Source of the DNA: Methylaequor sp002691245
Lineage (GTDB): Bacteria > Pseudomonadota > Alphaproteobacteria > Methylaequorales > Methylaequoraceae
Assembly (NCBI GenBank): GCA_002691245.1
Contig: NZHH01000058.1
Location: forward strand, 1-27,053
Length of the DNA stretch: 27,053 nucleotides
Direction: 5' to 3'
Each line of letters starts with the position of its first letter. The stretch's first letter is position 1. The notes below the pieces were generated by a model. It saw only the letters and a program-made list of their open reading frames with translations. It did not search any database and was not told where the DNA came from. Shown here one piece after another: positions 1 to 7,762 of this stretch. Both the position numbers and the translations under genes were made by a program.

Positions 1-13
1 TAAAGTATTATTT

Positions 14-709
14 TTAATCACCACCATATCTTCTTTTTCTACTTACATAATGCTTTATTGCTGACATGAATTTATAAGAATTGAATTCTGGCCATAGTGT
101 TTTTGTAAAATAAAATTCAGAATAGGCAACTTGCCAAAGAAGAAAATTAGATAATCTCATTTCTCCGGAAGTTCTAATAACTAGGTCTGGATCCGGCAAA
201 AAATTTGTCATTAGATTTTTTTTTATGTCAGATTCTTTTATTGAATTTTTGCTTCTACGTATTTTATTTACAGCTTCAACTATTTCGCTTCTTGATCCAT
301 AGTTTAATGCTAGTGTAAGGTATAATTTATTATATTTCCCAGTTAATAATTGTAGATCTTTTAACTGTTTTTTTACTTTTTCGTCAAATTTTTCAATATT
401 TCCTATGAAAGAAAATTTAATCTGTTTTTCAATAAAGTTTTCCTTTTCCGAATCTAAATAAAATTGTAGTAATGACTGTAAATTAAAAATCTCATTTTTA
501 CTTCTATTCCAATTTTCAGTTGAAAAGCTAAAGAAAGTTAAGTATTTAATTTTCAAATCTAGAGATTTCTTGACTATACTTCTTACGACCTCAGATCCTT
601 TTTTGTGACCTTCAATAATTGGTAATTTTTTTTTTTTTGCCCATCTTCTATTACCGTCCATTATAAAAGCTACGTGGTTTGGTAACTGTTTATTTAAATT
701 TAAAGACAT
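14..709 (-). CDS. uppS: undecaprenyl diphosphate synthase (cis-prenyltransferase)
   Basis: Condenses isopentenyl diphosphate onto farnesyl diphosphate to make the C55 lipid carrier for peptidoglycan and other surface polymers. The 231 residues contain H-V-A-F-I-M-D-G-N-R-R-W-A with catalytic Asp18, F-F-S-F-S-T-E-N-W-N-R, and the C-terminal D-L-V-I-R-T-S-G-E-M-R-L-S-N-F-L-L-W-Q with A-Y-S-E-F after it. ATG start overlaps the frr stop. Codons for Lys25-28 form a 13-base A run (T run at 626-638 on the plus strand). The TAA lies 13 bases from the window edge; cdsA is the expected next gene. Confidence 0.97.
   Translation of the reverse strand: MSLNLNKQLPNHVAFIMDGNRRWAKKKKLPIIEGHKKGSEVVRSIVKKSLDLKIKYLTFFSFSTENWNRSKNEIFNLQSLLQFYLDSEKENFIEKQIKFSFIGNIEKFDEKVKKQLKDLQLLTGKYNKLYLTLALNYGSRSEIVEAVNKIRRSKNSIKESDIKKNLMTNFLPDPDLVIRTSGEMRLSNFLLWQVAYSEFYFTKTLWPEFNSYKFMSAIKHYVSRKRRYGGD
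626..638. repeat. 13-base homopolymer (T on plus, A in uppS mRNA)
   Basis: A run of 13 T on the plus strand, reading as A13 in uppS and encoding Lys25-28 just after the catalytic D-G-N-R-R-W-A motif. The frame is intact in this consensus. Runs of this length are prone to polymerase slippage and to indel errors. Confidence 0.9.
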
Positions 710-1263
710 TAAACCTTTAAAATATCCTTTTCCTTTTCTTGAAACAACGTATCAACTTTTTCAATAAAACTATCAGTTATTTTTTGCATTTTTTCTGAAA
801 ATTGAAAAGAATCATCTTTTGAAATATTCTTTTGTTTTTCTTCGTCTTTAATCATATCCATCGCATCCCTTCTTATATTTCTAATTGTTATTCTAGTATC
901 TTCAGCATACTTTGATGCAATTTTTACTATTTCTATTCTTCTTTCTTGTGATAACTCTGGAATAGGAACTCTAATCACATTACCTTCTATCATTGGGTTC
1001 AAACCTAAGTCTGAGTTTCTTATTGCTTTCTCAACAGACTGAATCAGAGTCTCGTCCCATACTTGAACTGTGATGAGTCTAGATTCAGGAATACTTATAT
1101 TGCCAATTTGATTAATTGGAACCTTACTCCCATATGCTTCAACGCCTATGGGTTCCAAAAGGCTTGCTGAAGCTCGACCAGTTCTAAGCCCTTGAAAATC
1201 TCTTCTAAGGATATCTATTGATTTTTCCATTTTCTCTTGATAATCATTGAACTCTAATGTCAT
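709..1263 (-). CDS. frr: ribosome recycling factor
   Basis: Releases ribosomes from mRNA after termination together with EF-G. The 184-residue length is within one of the E. coli protein. Diagnostic sequence includes L-R-T-G-R-A-S-A-S-L-L-E near residue 26, the middle V-I-R-V-P-I-P-E-L-S-Q-E-R-R, then I-R-N-I-R-R-D-A-M-D, all within the three-helix bundle and its hinged domain. ATG overlaps the pyrH stop by four bases. Its TAA shares one base with the uppS ATG (TAATG). Confidence 0.98.
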   Translation of the reverse strand: MTLEFNDYQEKMEKSIDILRRDFQGLRTGRASASLLEPIGVEAYGSKVPINQIGNISIPESRLITVQVWDETLIQSVEKAIRNSDLGLNPMIEGNVIRVPIPELSQERRIEIVKIASKYAEDTRITIRNIRRDAMDMIKDEEKQKNISKDDSFQFSEKMQKITDSFIEKVDTLFQEKEKDILKV

Positions 1264-1976
1264 TCTTGTATAAGGGTAAAACTCCCTCCTCCGTCAACTA
1301 TATGTTTTAATGAATTATCTTCCTGTATTGAAAACACCAATACTGGAATATTATTTTCTTTTGCTAGTGAAATTGAAGCTGTATCCATTACCCTTAAGTC
1401 TTTATTAATAACATAATCATAACTAAGGTCATATAATTTTTTTGCATTTTTATTTTTTTTTGGATCTGAATCATAAATACCGTCAACTTTTGTAGCCTTC
1501 ATTAAAACATCACACTTCATTTCAGAGGCGCGAAGTGCCGCTGCAGTATCTGTCGTAAAATATGGATTACCAGTTCCTGCAGCAAAAATAACAATCCTAT
1601 TTTTATCAATGTGTCTTAAAGCTTTTCTTCTTATATAAGATTCGCAAACATTATCTATCTTTAAGGCTGATTGAACTCTAGTATCGACTCCTTTTTGTTC
1701 AATGGAGTTTTGTAAAATAAGTGAATTTATAACTGTTGCCATCATCCCAGTATAATCTGCAGACGATCTATCCATACCTTTAGATGAAGCGGATATTCCC
1801 CTAAAAATATTACCACCACCAACAACAATTGAAACTTTTATTCCTTTATTGAAAACATGAATTATCTGATCAGTTATAGAGTTTATGGTATTCAAATCTA
1901 TCCCAAAATCTTGATCTCCCATCAACGCTTCACCTGAAAGTTTTAGCATTATATGTTTATAAGGAAATTTTTTCAA
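1260..1976 (-). CDS. pyrH: uridylate kinase
   Basis: Phosphorylates UMP to UDP in pyrimidine nucleotide synthesis. Amino-acid-kinase family motifs are visible: L-K-L-S-G-E-A-L-M-G, V-G-G-G-N-I-F-R-G, A-D-Y-T-G-M-M-A-T, and A-A-G-T-G-N-P-Y-F-T-T-D-T-A-A-A-L-R. The longest fit begins at TTG (1974-1976), 238 residues, giving the P-Y-K-H-I lead-in seen in relatives. An ATG at 1949 would start one residue before L-K-L-S-G and is a possible but shorter alternative. Neither has a clear Shine-Dalgarno. The TGA overlaps the frr ATG (ATGA). Confidence 0.96.
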   Translation of the reverse strand: MKKFPYKHIMLKLSGEALMGDQDFGIDLNTINSITDQIIHVFNKGIKVSIVVGGGNIFRGISASSKGMDRSSADYTGMMATVINSLILQNSIEQKGVDTRVQSALKIDNVCESYIRRKALRHIDKNRIVIFAAGTGNPYFTTDTAAALRASEMKCDVLMKATKVDGIYDSDPKKNKNAKKLYDLSYDYVINKDLRVMDTASISLAKENNIPVLVFSIQEDNSLKHIVDGGGSFTLIQE

Positions 1977-1985
1977 AACTAGAAA

Positions 1986-2864
1986 CTATTCTTGACCTAA
2001 TTTAAATATATGGTAATCCAAGATTTTGAAATCATCATTGTGTTCTTTATTAAATGCAGAAATACAATCCTTAATTTTAGTTTTATTGTCGATTACAAAT
2101 ATTTGTTCTAGTAAACAGACTTCTTCGAAATATTTTTTCACTTTACCTTCAATGATTTTTTTCATGATATCCTCAGGTTTATTAGATGTTTTTAATTGCT
2201 CAGCATATATTACTTTTTCCTTTTCTACTAAAGAGCTATCCAAACTATCAATATCTTTAGACTTTGGGTCTGTTGCCGCTATATGCATACAGATGTTTTT
2301 AGCAAAATCATCAGTATATTTTGAATTATTTTTATTAGAAAACACCAACAAAACTCCAATTTTACCAGACTTTTGGTTTATAGCGTTATGTAAATATTTT
2401 TGGAATTTAAACTCACTTTCACCAATATATTTTAATCTTCTAATGATTATATTTTCTCCAAGTTTAGCTATTGTATCTGTCAAAGAATCTTTAACGTTTT
2501 TACTAGAATTGAGATAATTTGAATTAAGAAGGCTATCGATGTCATTGCAACTATTAATGACACATGTTTGTGTTAATTCATCACAAAAATTTTGAAATAT
2601 TTCATTTCTTGCAACAAAATCTGTCTCTGCGTTAACTTCAATCATAACAGCTTGGTTAGCTGTTGTATGGATTGTAACAAGTCCGTCTGATGCCGATCTT
2701 GTGGACTTTTTTTGAGCGGTATTTATTCCTTTTTTTCTTAGCCACTCAATAGCTTTTTCAACATCTCCGTTAGATTCATCCAAAGCCTTTTTACAATCCA
2801 TCATACCAGCACCGGACTTGTCTCTCAACTCTTTTATATCTGCTGAACTGAAGTTCATATTCAT
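1986..2864 (-). CDS. tsf: translation elongation factor Ts
   Basis: Nucleotide-exchange factor for EF-Tu, 292 residues, typical length. The N-terminal UBA-like domain is unmistakable: I-K-E-L-R-D-K-S-G-A-G-M-M-D-C-K-K-A-L, then G-D-V-E-K-A-I-E-W-L-R-K-K-G. It is followed by the core motif A-E-T-D-F-V-A-R-N near residue 80, which contacts the EF-Tu G domain. The start is either Met1 (2864) or Met3 (2858); neither has a strong Shine-Dalgarno, which fits translational coupling to rpsB six bases upstream. Co-expression with S2 is the usual bacterial arrangement. Confidence 0.98.
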   Translation of the reverse strand: MNMNFSSADIKELRDKSGAGMMDCKKALDESNGDVEKAIEWLRKKGINTAQKKSTRSASDGLVTIHTTANQAVMIEVNAETDFVARNEIFQNFCDELTQTCVINSCNDIDSLLNSNYLNSSKNVKDSLTDTIAKLGENIIIRRLKYIGESEFKFQKYLHNAINQKSGKIGVLLVFSNKNNSKYTDDFAKNICMHIAATDPKSKDIDSLDSSLVEKEKVIYAEQLKTSNKPEDIMKKIIEGKVKKYFEEVCLLEQIFVIDNKTKIKDCISAFNKEHNDDFKILDYHIFKLGQE

Positions 2865-2870
2865 ATCTGA

Positions 2871-3578
2871 TTAGCCATTTTTAGAGTTAATATCATCTTG
2901 TTGATTCTTAACATTGTTTATAGTGTCAGATATAGCACTGCAATAGTATTCTATTGATCGAATGGCATCGTCGTTTCCTGGTATTGGATGATCTATACCC
3001 TCTGGATCAGAATTGGAATCTATAACTGCAACAATTGGGATGCCAATTTTATTAGCTTCTTTCACAGCCAAAATCTCTTTGTTAGTATCAACAATAAATA
3101 GCAAGTCTGGCTTACCAGACATATTTTTAATACCACCCAAAGCTTTATTAAGTTTTTCTACAGAATTCTCAAATTTAAGTAATTCTTTCTTAGTGTAAGA
3201 ACTTGTTTTATTTAAAAGTATGTCTTCCATGTCTTTGAGTTTCTTAATAGAATTTTGAATTGTATCCCAGTTTGTGAGCATACCACCTAACCATCTTTTA
3301 TTGATAAAGTATTGATCACAATCAAGGGCATATTTTTCGATTATGTCCGAAGCTTGTCTTTTGGTTCCTACAAACAATATATTTTTACCTTCCTTGGCAA
3401 AATCTTCGACCGTTTTAAGGGCATTTTGAAAAAAAATTAGCGTTTGTTGCAGATCAATTATATGTATACCATTTCTATGTCCGAAAATAAAATCAGACAT
3501 TTTGGGGTTCCACCTATTAGTTCTGTGACCAAAATGAACGCCTGCATCTAGTAGGTCTTTGATAGATATTTGTTTCAT
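2871..3578 (-). CDS. rpsB: 30S ribosomal protein S2
   Basis: Small-subunit protein needed for binding S1 and for initiation, 235 residues. Conserved blocks are L-L-D-A-G-V-H-F-G-H-R-T-N-R-W-N-P-K-M near the N-terminus, F-V-G-T-K-R-Q-A, I-N-K-R-W-L-G-G-M-L-T-N-W, and V-A-V-I-D-S-N-S-D-P-E-G-I-D-H-P-I-P-G-N-D-D-A near the end, with a short polar tail. ATG start with GGAG seven bases upstream, part of the candidate regulatory pseudoknot. It leads the rpsB-tsf-pyrH-frr-uppS run, six bases before tsf. Likely regulated by S2 binding its own leader. Confidence 0.98.
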   Translation of the reverse strand: MKQISIKDLLDAGVHFGHRTNRWNPKMSDFIFGHRNGIHIIDLQQTLIFFQNALKTVEDFAKEGKNILFVGTKRQASDIIEKYALDCDQYFINKRWLGGMLTNWDTIQNSIKKLKDMEDILLNKTSSYTKKELLKFENSVEKLNKALGGIKNMSGKPDLLFIVDTNKEILAVKEANKIGIPIVAVIDSNSDPEGIDHPIPGNDDAIRSIEYYCSAISDTINNVKNQQDDINSKNG

Positions 3579-3636
3579 AAAGAATCTCCGGTTATACGTT
3601 CACGCGAAAAAAATCACCAGAGTATTCGCGTGTATG
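3579..3636 (-). promoter_or_regulatory. rpsB 5' leader: candidate pseudoknot covering the Shine-Dalgarno
   Basis: In the only sizeable intergenic gap, bases 3586-3632 are about 47% G+C against about 16% for the remaining 3633-3683. On the minus strand CACGCGAA (3632-3625) pairs with TTCGCGTG (3608-3601) as an 8-bp stem around a 16-base loop. The loop sequence CTCTGGT (3622-3616) pairs with ACCGGAG (3592-3586), 7 bp including one G-U. That second strand contains the GGAG Shine-Dalgarno, seven bases before the rpsB ATG. Connecting loops of 2, 7 and 8 bases are compatible with an H-type pseudoknot. Ribosomal protein S2 is known to repress rpsB-tsf in E. coli, and a cis-acting RNA ahead of S2 genes has been proposed in Pelagibacter; this may be the same kind of element. 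It is not a terminator: no U-tract follows the stem. Confidence 0.72.
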
Positions 3637-3641
3637 AATTA

Positions 3642-3675
3642 AATATATAGGTACAGTTTTAAAATTAAAAATCAA
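3642..3675 (-). promoter_or_regulatory. possible rpsB promoter (weak)
   Basis: Upstream of the rpsB leader a TATATT hexamer (complement 3642-3647) resembles a -10 box at five of six positions, and TTGATT (complement 3670-3675) resembles a -35 box at four of six. The 22-base spacer is longer than the usual 16-18, and such words are common in AT-rich DNA. If the -10 is real, transcription would begin near 3635, just before the 5' strand of the leader hairpin. A promoter for the ribosomal-protein operon is expected here, but this exact placement is a guess. Confidence 0.25.
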
Positions 3676-3683
3676 CTACAAAT

Positions 3684-6600
3684 TTAATTAATTTCCTCAA
3701 AATTCAATATACCCTGCATAGCTTTTATTTTAATAATAAATTCAAGGTCTACATTATATTTATGATTACTATGTATTTTGATTTCTTTGTTATCAAGAAC
3801 AAAAGCAAAATCAATTTTATTTTCACCTTTAATGTTTTTATCTAATAATTTTTTAAATTTAATAAAATCCAACTTATCTGGATACAATTTAACTTTATAG
3901 GAGTTTTTATTATTTTCATATTTCTCTAATTTTTTAATATCATTAATTACTATTCTTTCAGAATCATTCATATTTTGTTTTGAAATTCTAAATCTGTAAA
4001 TTTCGCCAGATTTTAAATTAAAATTTAAATTTTCTAATACCTCTGAAAAACATATAGAATCGATATTACCGGAATCATCACCTAAATTTAAAAAGCAAAA
4101 TTTTTTACCAGTTTTAGACTTTCTTTCATTTATATTATTAAGCATAGCTATAAAACTAAAGATTTTATTTTTTTCTGTTGTTGTTGAGCTATTTAAATAT
4201 TCTAAATCTAAAATATTCTCTTTTTCATAAATATTTTTATAAATTCTAGTTGGATGTTCAGATAAATAAAAACCAAATGCCTCAACTTCTCTGTTGAGTT
4301 TTTCATTTAATTTCCAATCAGGCTGATTTTTTTGTTCTAGATAATTGTTTAAATCATTATTTTGAGGAAATAAACTTACTTGATTCTGATTGAAGTTTTT
4401 ATGAAAGTTCGAATTGAATAATATAATCTTATCAATATTATTAAACAAATATTTTTGATTTTTTTCAATGGAACTCAGAGAATTTGAAAAAATTAACGCC
4501 TCAAGAATTTTTTTATTTAACACGTTATTTGATAATCTTATAAGAAGATCATTAAGGTTTTTAAATTTACCATCTGTTTGTCTATTTCTAACTAATTCAC
4601 TTATAGATTGTTCACCAATATTTTTAATTGCACCTAAACCAAACTTAATTGATACTGGATTATAATTTTCATCATAATTAACAACGAAATTAGTCTCGGA
4701 GTAATTAATGTCTGGGTTTATCACTTTAAATCCTATTTTTTTTAGTTCACCACAATAAATAGATAATTTATCAAAATTATTGATATCGCAATTCATCAAT
4801 GCACAGAAGAATTCAAGAGGATAATTTGATTTTAAAAAAGCAGTTTGATATGCTATCATTGCATAAGCTGCTGCATGACTTTTATTAAATCCATACCCCG
4901 CAAATTTTGCAATCTCATCAAATAAATTAGAGGATTTATCTTCTGAAATATTATTTTTCACACAACCTAATATGAATTCTTCTCGTTGTGCAACCATTTC
5001 AGATTTAATTTTTTTGCCCATCGCTCTTCTTAATAAATCTGCTTTTGCTAAACTAAACCCTGCAAGTTTTTGGGCAATCAACATTACTTGTTCTTGATAA
5101 ACCATAATACCATAGGTTTCATCAAGAATTTCTTTTAAGTCATCATGAATATAGTCATAGCTTTCCTTATTTTGTTTTCTGTTAATATAAGTTGGAATAT
5201 TATCCATTGGTCCTGGTCTATATAAAGATACAATTGCTATTAGATCCTCAAATCTATCAGGCTTTATTTTTATAATTGTTTCTTTCATACCCTGGCCTTC
5301 CATTTGAAAAACTCCTGTGGTCATACCATTTCTTAACATTTTATATGTTAAATTATCATCCAGAGGTATCTTATCTATCTTGATATTTACACCTCTGTTT
5401 TTAAGGTTTTTAATTGTTTCATCAATCACCGTGAGAGTTTTTAAACCTAAAAAATCGAATTTAATCAATCCAAATTTTTCAACATATTTCATAGAAAATT
5501 GAGTCACTGGAATGTCAGATTTGGGATCCTTATACAGTGGTATTGATTCATCAAGAGATTTTTCTGCTATTACAATGCCAGCAGCATGTGTCGAAGCATG
5601 TCTAAGTAAACCCTCTAAGTTTATAGAAATTTCAAATAAATTTTTTATATTACTGTCATTTTTAACCATCTTTCTTATTGCTCTGTTTTCTTTAAAGAAA
5701 TCTTTTAAAGTCAAAGGGTTTGCAGGGTTGAAAGGTATCATTTTACAGAACTCGTCCACTTGATTAAGTGGTAGTTGTAAAACTCTTCCAACATCTCTTA
5801 AAGCAGCTCTGGCCTGAAATGAACCAAAGGTTATAATTTGTGCAACATTAAGGTCACCATATTTCTTTTGTACATATTTTATTACTTCATCCCTTTTATC
5901 CATGCAAAAATCTATATCAAAATCTGGTAGTGAGATTCTTTCAGGATTTAAAAACCTCTCAAAAATTAATCCAAATTTTAGTGGGTCGAGATCGGTAATT
6001 GACAAACACCAGGCAACAAGTGACCCTGCACCTGAACCTCTTCCAGGACCGACTGGGATACTATTAGTCTTTGACCAATTTATAAAATCAGATACTATTA
6101 AAAAGTAACTTGAATACCCCATCTTCATTATAACATCCAACTCATAATTTAATCTTTTATGATATACTTCGTCTAATTGATTTTCATCGTATAATTTCAA
6201 TCTTTCTTTCAAACCATTTTCAGAATTTATTCTTAATAAAGTGTTTTCATCTGATTCATTAGAATGGATTTTAGGGAGACTTGGAGGCTTCTCTTCTAAA
6301 TAGAATGAACATCTTTTTGCAATTAAAACAGTGTTTATACAAACTTGAGGTATGTCTGAAAATAAATTAATCATTTCATCAGAACTCTTTAAGTAATATT
6401 CTTGTTTGCTTTTAATTCTATCATCGCTATCTAAATATTTTTGTTGGGAAATACTTAAAAGTGCATCGTGAGATTTAAAAAATTCTTTTTTTAGGTAGAA
6501 GTTTTCATTTGTAGCGACTAATGGTATTTTTTTTAAATGAGATTTGTTAATTAAATAATTCTCATAATCATATGACTTTTGATTTTTATACCTTTGTATT

Positions 6601-7118
6601 TCAAGAAAAAAATTATCATTATAAATTTCATTTAGCTCACCAATTAAGTTATCTGATAATAATTTATTTTCTTTATAATTGTTTGTAAGGATCCCAAATT
6701 CTCCACCACACAAACACATCAGTCCATTTTTTTGATGTTTTAAATCAGTTAATGATAAATAGGGATTATCGGTTGTAGTTTTTTCTAAATAGGATTTTGA
6801 TACCAATTTAATTAGATTTTTATAACCCACTTTATTTTTACACAAAAGAAGAATGTAACCATTTTTGTATTTCTCATCTTTTATAAGAATATTAGAACCT
6901 ATTATGGGTTGAATTCCATTTTTCTCACATTCAATACAAAATTCCAAACTACCAAATAAATTATTAAAATCAGATATAGCAGTAGCTGGCATTTTTTCAT
7001 CTTTACAAAAATTAACCAATTCTTTTATCCTAAGTGCCCCTTTGGATAGAGAATATTGCGAATAATTTCTTAAATGAACAAATTTATTATCTCTTGCAAT
7101 CAAATAGTTTTCCTCCAT
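3684..7118 (-). CDS. dnaE: DNA polymerase III alpha subunit
   Basis: Replicative polymerase catalytic subunit, 1144 residues from the ATG at 7118 (a TTG directly before it would add one). The PHP domain begins F-V-H-L-R near residue 13. Palm aspartates are D399 and D401 in P-D-F-D-I-D-F and D555 in K-F-D-F-L-G-L-K. Also seen are G-P-G-R-G-S-G-A-G-S, H-A-S-T-H-A-A-G and Y-R-P-G-P-M-D. A clamp-binding motif Q-V-S-L-F lies at 913-917, followed by an OB-fold domain. The PHP metal ligands are degenerate, as in E. coli, so proofreading should come from a separate subunit. Conserved F-V-H-L-R lies too close to the start for a shorter gene, so the 32-base overlap with lolD looks real. Confidence 0.97.
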   Translation of the reverse strand: MEENYLIARDNKFVHLRNYSQYSLSKGALRIKELVNFCKDEKMPATAISDFNNLFGSLEFCIECEKNGIQPIIGSNILIKDEKYKNGYILLLCKNKVGYKNLIKLVSKSYLEKTTTDNPYLSLTDLKHQKNGLMCLCGGEFGILTNNYKENKLLSDNLIGELNEIYNDNFFLEIQRYKNQKSYDYENYLINKSHLKKIPLVATNENFYLKKEFFKSHDALLSISQQKYLDSDDRIKSKQEYYLKSSDEMINLFSDIPQVCINTVLIAKRCSFYLEEKPPSLPKIHSNESDENTLLRINSENGLKERLKLYDENQLDEVYHKRLNYELDVIMKMGYSSYFLIVSDFINWSKTNSIPVGPGRGSGAGSLVAWCLSITDLDPLKFGLIFERFLNPERISLPDFDIDFCMDKRDEVIKYVQKKYGDLNVAQIITFGSFQARAALRDVGRVLQLPLNQVDEFCKMIPFNPANPLTLKDFFKENRAIRKMVKNDSNIKNLFEISINLEGLLRHASTHAAGIVIAEKSLDESIPLYKDPKSDIPVTQFSMKYVEKFGLIKFDFLGLKTLTVIDETIKNLKNRGVNIKIDKIPLDDNLTYKMLRNGMTTGVFQMEGQGMKETIIKIKPDRFEDLIAIVSLYRPGPMDNIPTYINRKQNKESYDYIHDDLKEILDETYGIMVYQEQVMLIAQKLAGFSLAKADLLRRAMGKKIKSEMVAQREEFILGCVKNNISEDKSSNLFDEIAKFAGYGFNKSHAAAYAMIAYQTAFLKSNYPLEFFCALMNCDINNFDKLSIYCGELKKIGFKVINPDINYSETNFVVNYDENYNPVSIKFGLGAIKNIGEQSISELVRNRQTDGKFKNLNDLLIRLSNNVLNKKILEALIFSNSLSSIEKNQKYLFNNIDKIILFNSNFHKNFNQNQVSLFPQNNDLNNYLEQKNQPDWKLNEKLNREVEAFGFYLSEHPTRIYKNIYEKENILDLEYLNSSTTTEKNKIFSFIAMLNNINERKSKTGKKFCFLNLGDDSGNIDSICFSEVLENLNFNLKSGEIYRFRISKQNMNDSERIVINDIKKLEKYENNKNSYKVKLYPDKLDFIKFKKLLDKNIKGENKIDFAFVLDNKEIKIHSNHKYNVDLEFIIKIKAMQGILNFEEIN

Positions 7119-7761
7119 CAATTTTATAGGATTTCGTAAGTTTACCTATTAAATTAATATTATGTGTTGCCATAATCGTAATTGTATTTTTTTTATTTGC
7201 CAAATTAATCATTAAATCAAATACCAATGATGTATTCGTAGAGTCTAGACTTCCTGTAGGTTCGTCTGCTAAAAGTATTAATGGATCTTTAATTAATGCT
7301 CTCGCTATTGCCACTCTTTGTTGTTCACCTCCAGACAGAAGTCCAGGCTTAAATTTTTTTCTATTAATAATGCCAAGTATTTCTAAAATTTCTCCAGCTT
7401 TTAAAATTGACTTTCTAAAAGAATGACCAGCAATAATCATTGGAAGCGCAACATTTTCCTCGACCGTAAAATCTTCTAGAAGTTGATTGTTCTGAAAAAT
7501 AAAACTTATATTTTGTTTCCTAAAATTCACTTTATCTTCATTTTTCATTTTACTACATTCTATTCCAGATATATTAACTGTTCCTGAGTGAGGATTTTCT
7601 AGTAATCCTATTAAATTTAATAATGTTGATTTACCTGAACCTGAAGGTCCAATTATTCCAATTATTTCACTTTTTTTAACCAAAAGATTAAGATCATCAA
7701 ATACCTTAACTTTTGTTTGACCTTGATTATAAATTTGAACTATGTTTCTTAAATGTAGCAA
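7087..7761 (-). CDS. lolD: lipoprotein-releasing ABC transporter ATP-binding protein LolD
   Basis: ATPase of the Lol exporter, 224 residues. Walker A is G-P-S-G-S-G-K-S-T (residues 38-46), the Q-loop region is F-I-F-Q-N-N-Q-L-L, the signature L-S-G-G-E-Q-Q-R lies near residue 141, and Walker B with catalytic Glu is I-L-L-A-D-E-P-T-G-S-L-D near 160-171. The switch His is in A-T-H-N. The start is TTG (7759-7761), placed six bases after a G-T-G-G-G-A stretch in the end of lolC. The 3' end overlaps dnaE by 32 bases. MacB- or FtsE-type ATPases look similar; the permease next door decides for LolD. Confidence 0.94.
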   Translation of the reverse strand: MLHLRNIVQIYNQGQTKVKVFDDLNLLVKKSEIIGIIGPSGSGKSTLLNLIGLLENPHSGTVNISGIECSKMKNEDKVNFRKQNISFIFQNNQLLEDFTVEENVALPMIIAGHSFRKSILKAGEILEILGIINRKKFKPGLLSGGEQQRVAIARALIKDPLILLADEPTGSLDSTNTSLVFDLMINLANKKNTITIMATHNINLIGKLTKSYKIDGGKLFDCKR

Positions 7762-7762
7762 T

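Noticed and set aside
2026..2517. 163-codon plus-strand open frame
   Set aside because: It lies fully antisense to tsf, whose EF-Ts motifs are certain. The predicted protein shows no recognisable domain and there is no ribosome-binding site or neighbouring plus-strand gene.
3601..3632. Hairpin read as a Rho-independent terminator for dnaE
   Set aside because: The T-run on the minus strand lies inside the loop, not after the stem, and the stem is followed by the rpsB ribosome-binding site. A leader structure explains it better.
7000..7118. DnaE PHP domain as an active proofreading exonuclease
   Set aside because: The metal-binding pattern is degenerate (H-L-R-N-Y-S and S-D-F-N-N in place of the His-rich canonical motifs), as in E. 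coli DnaE.
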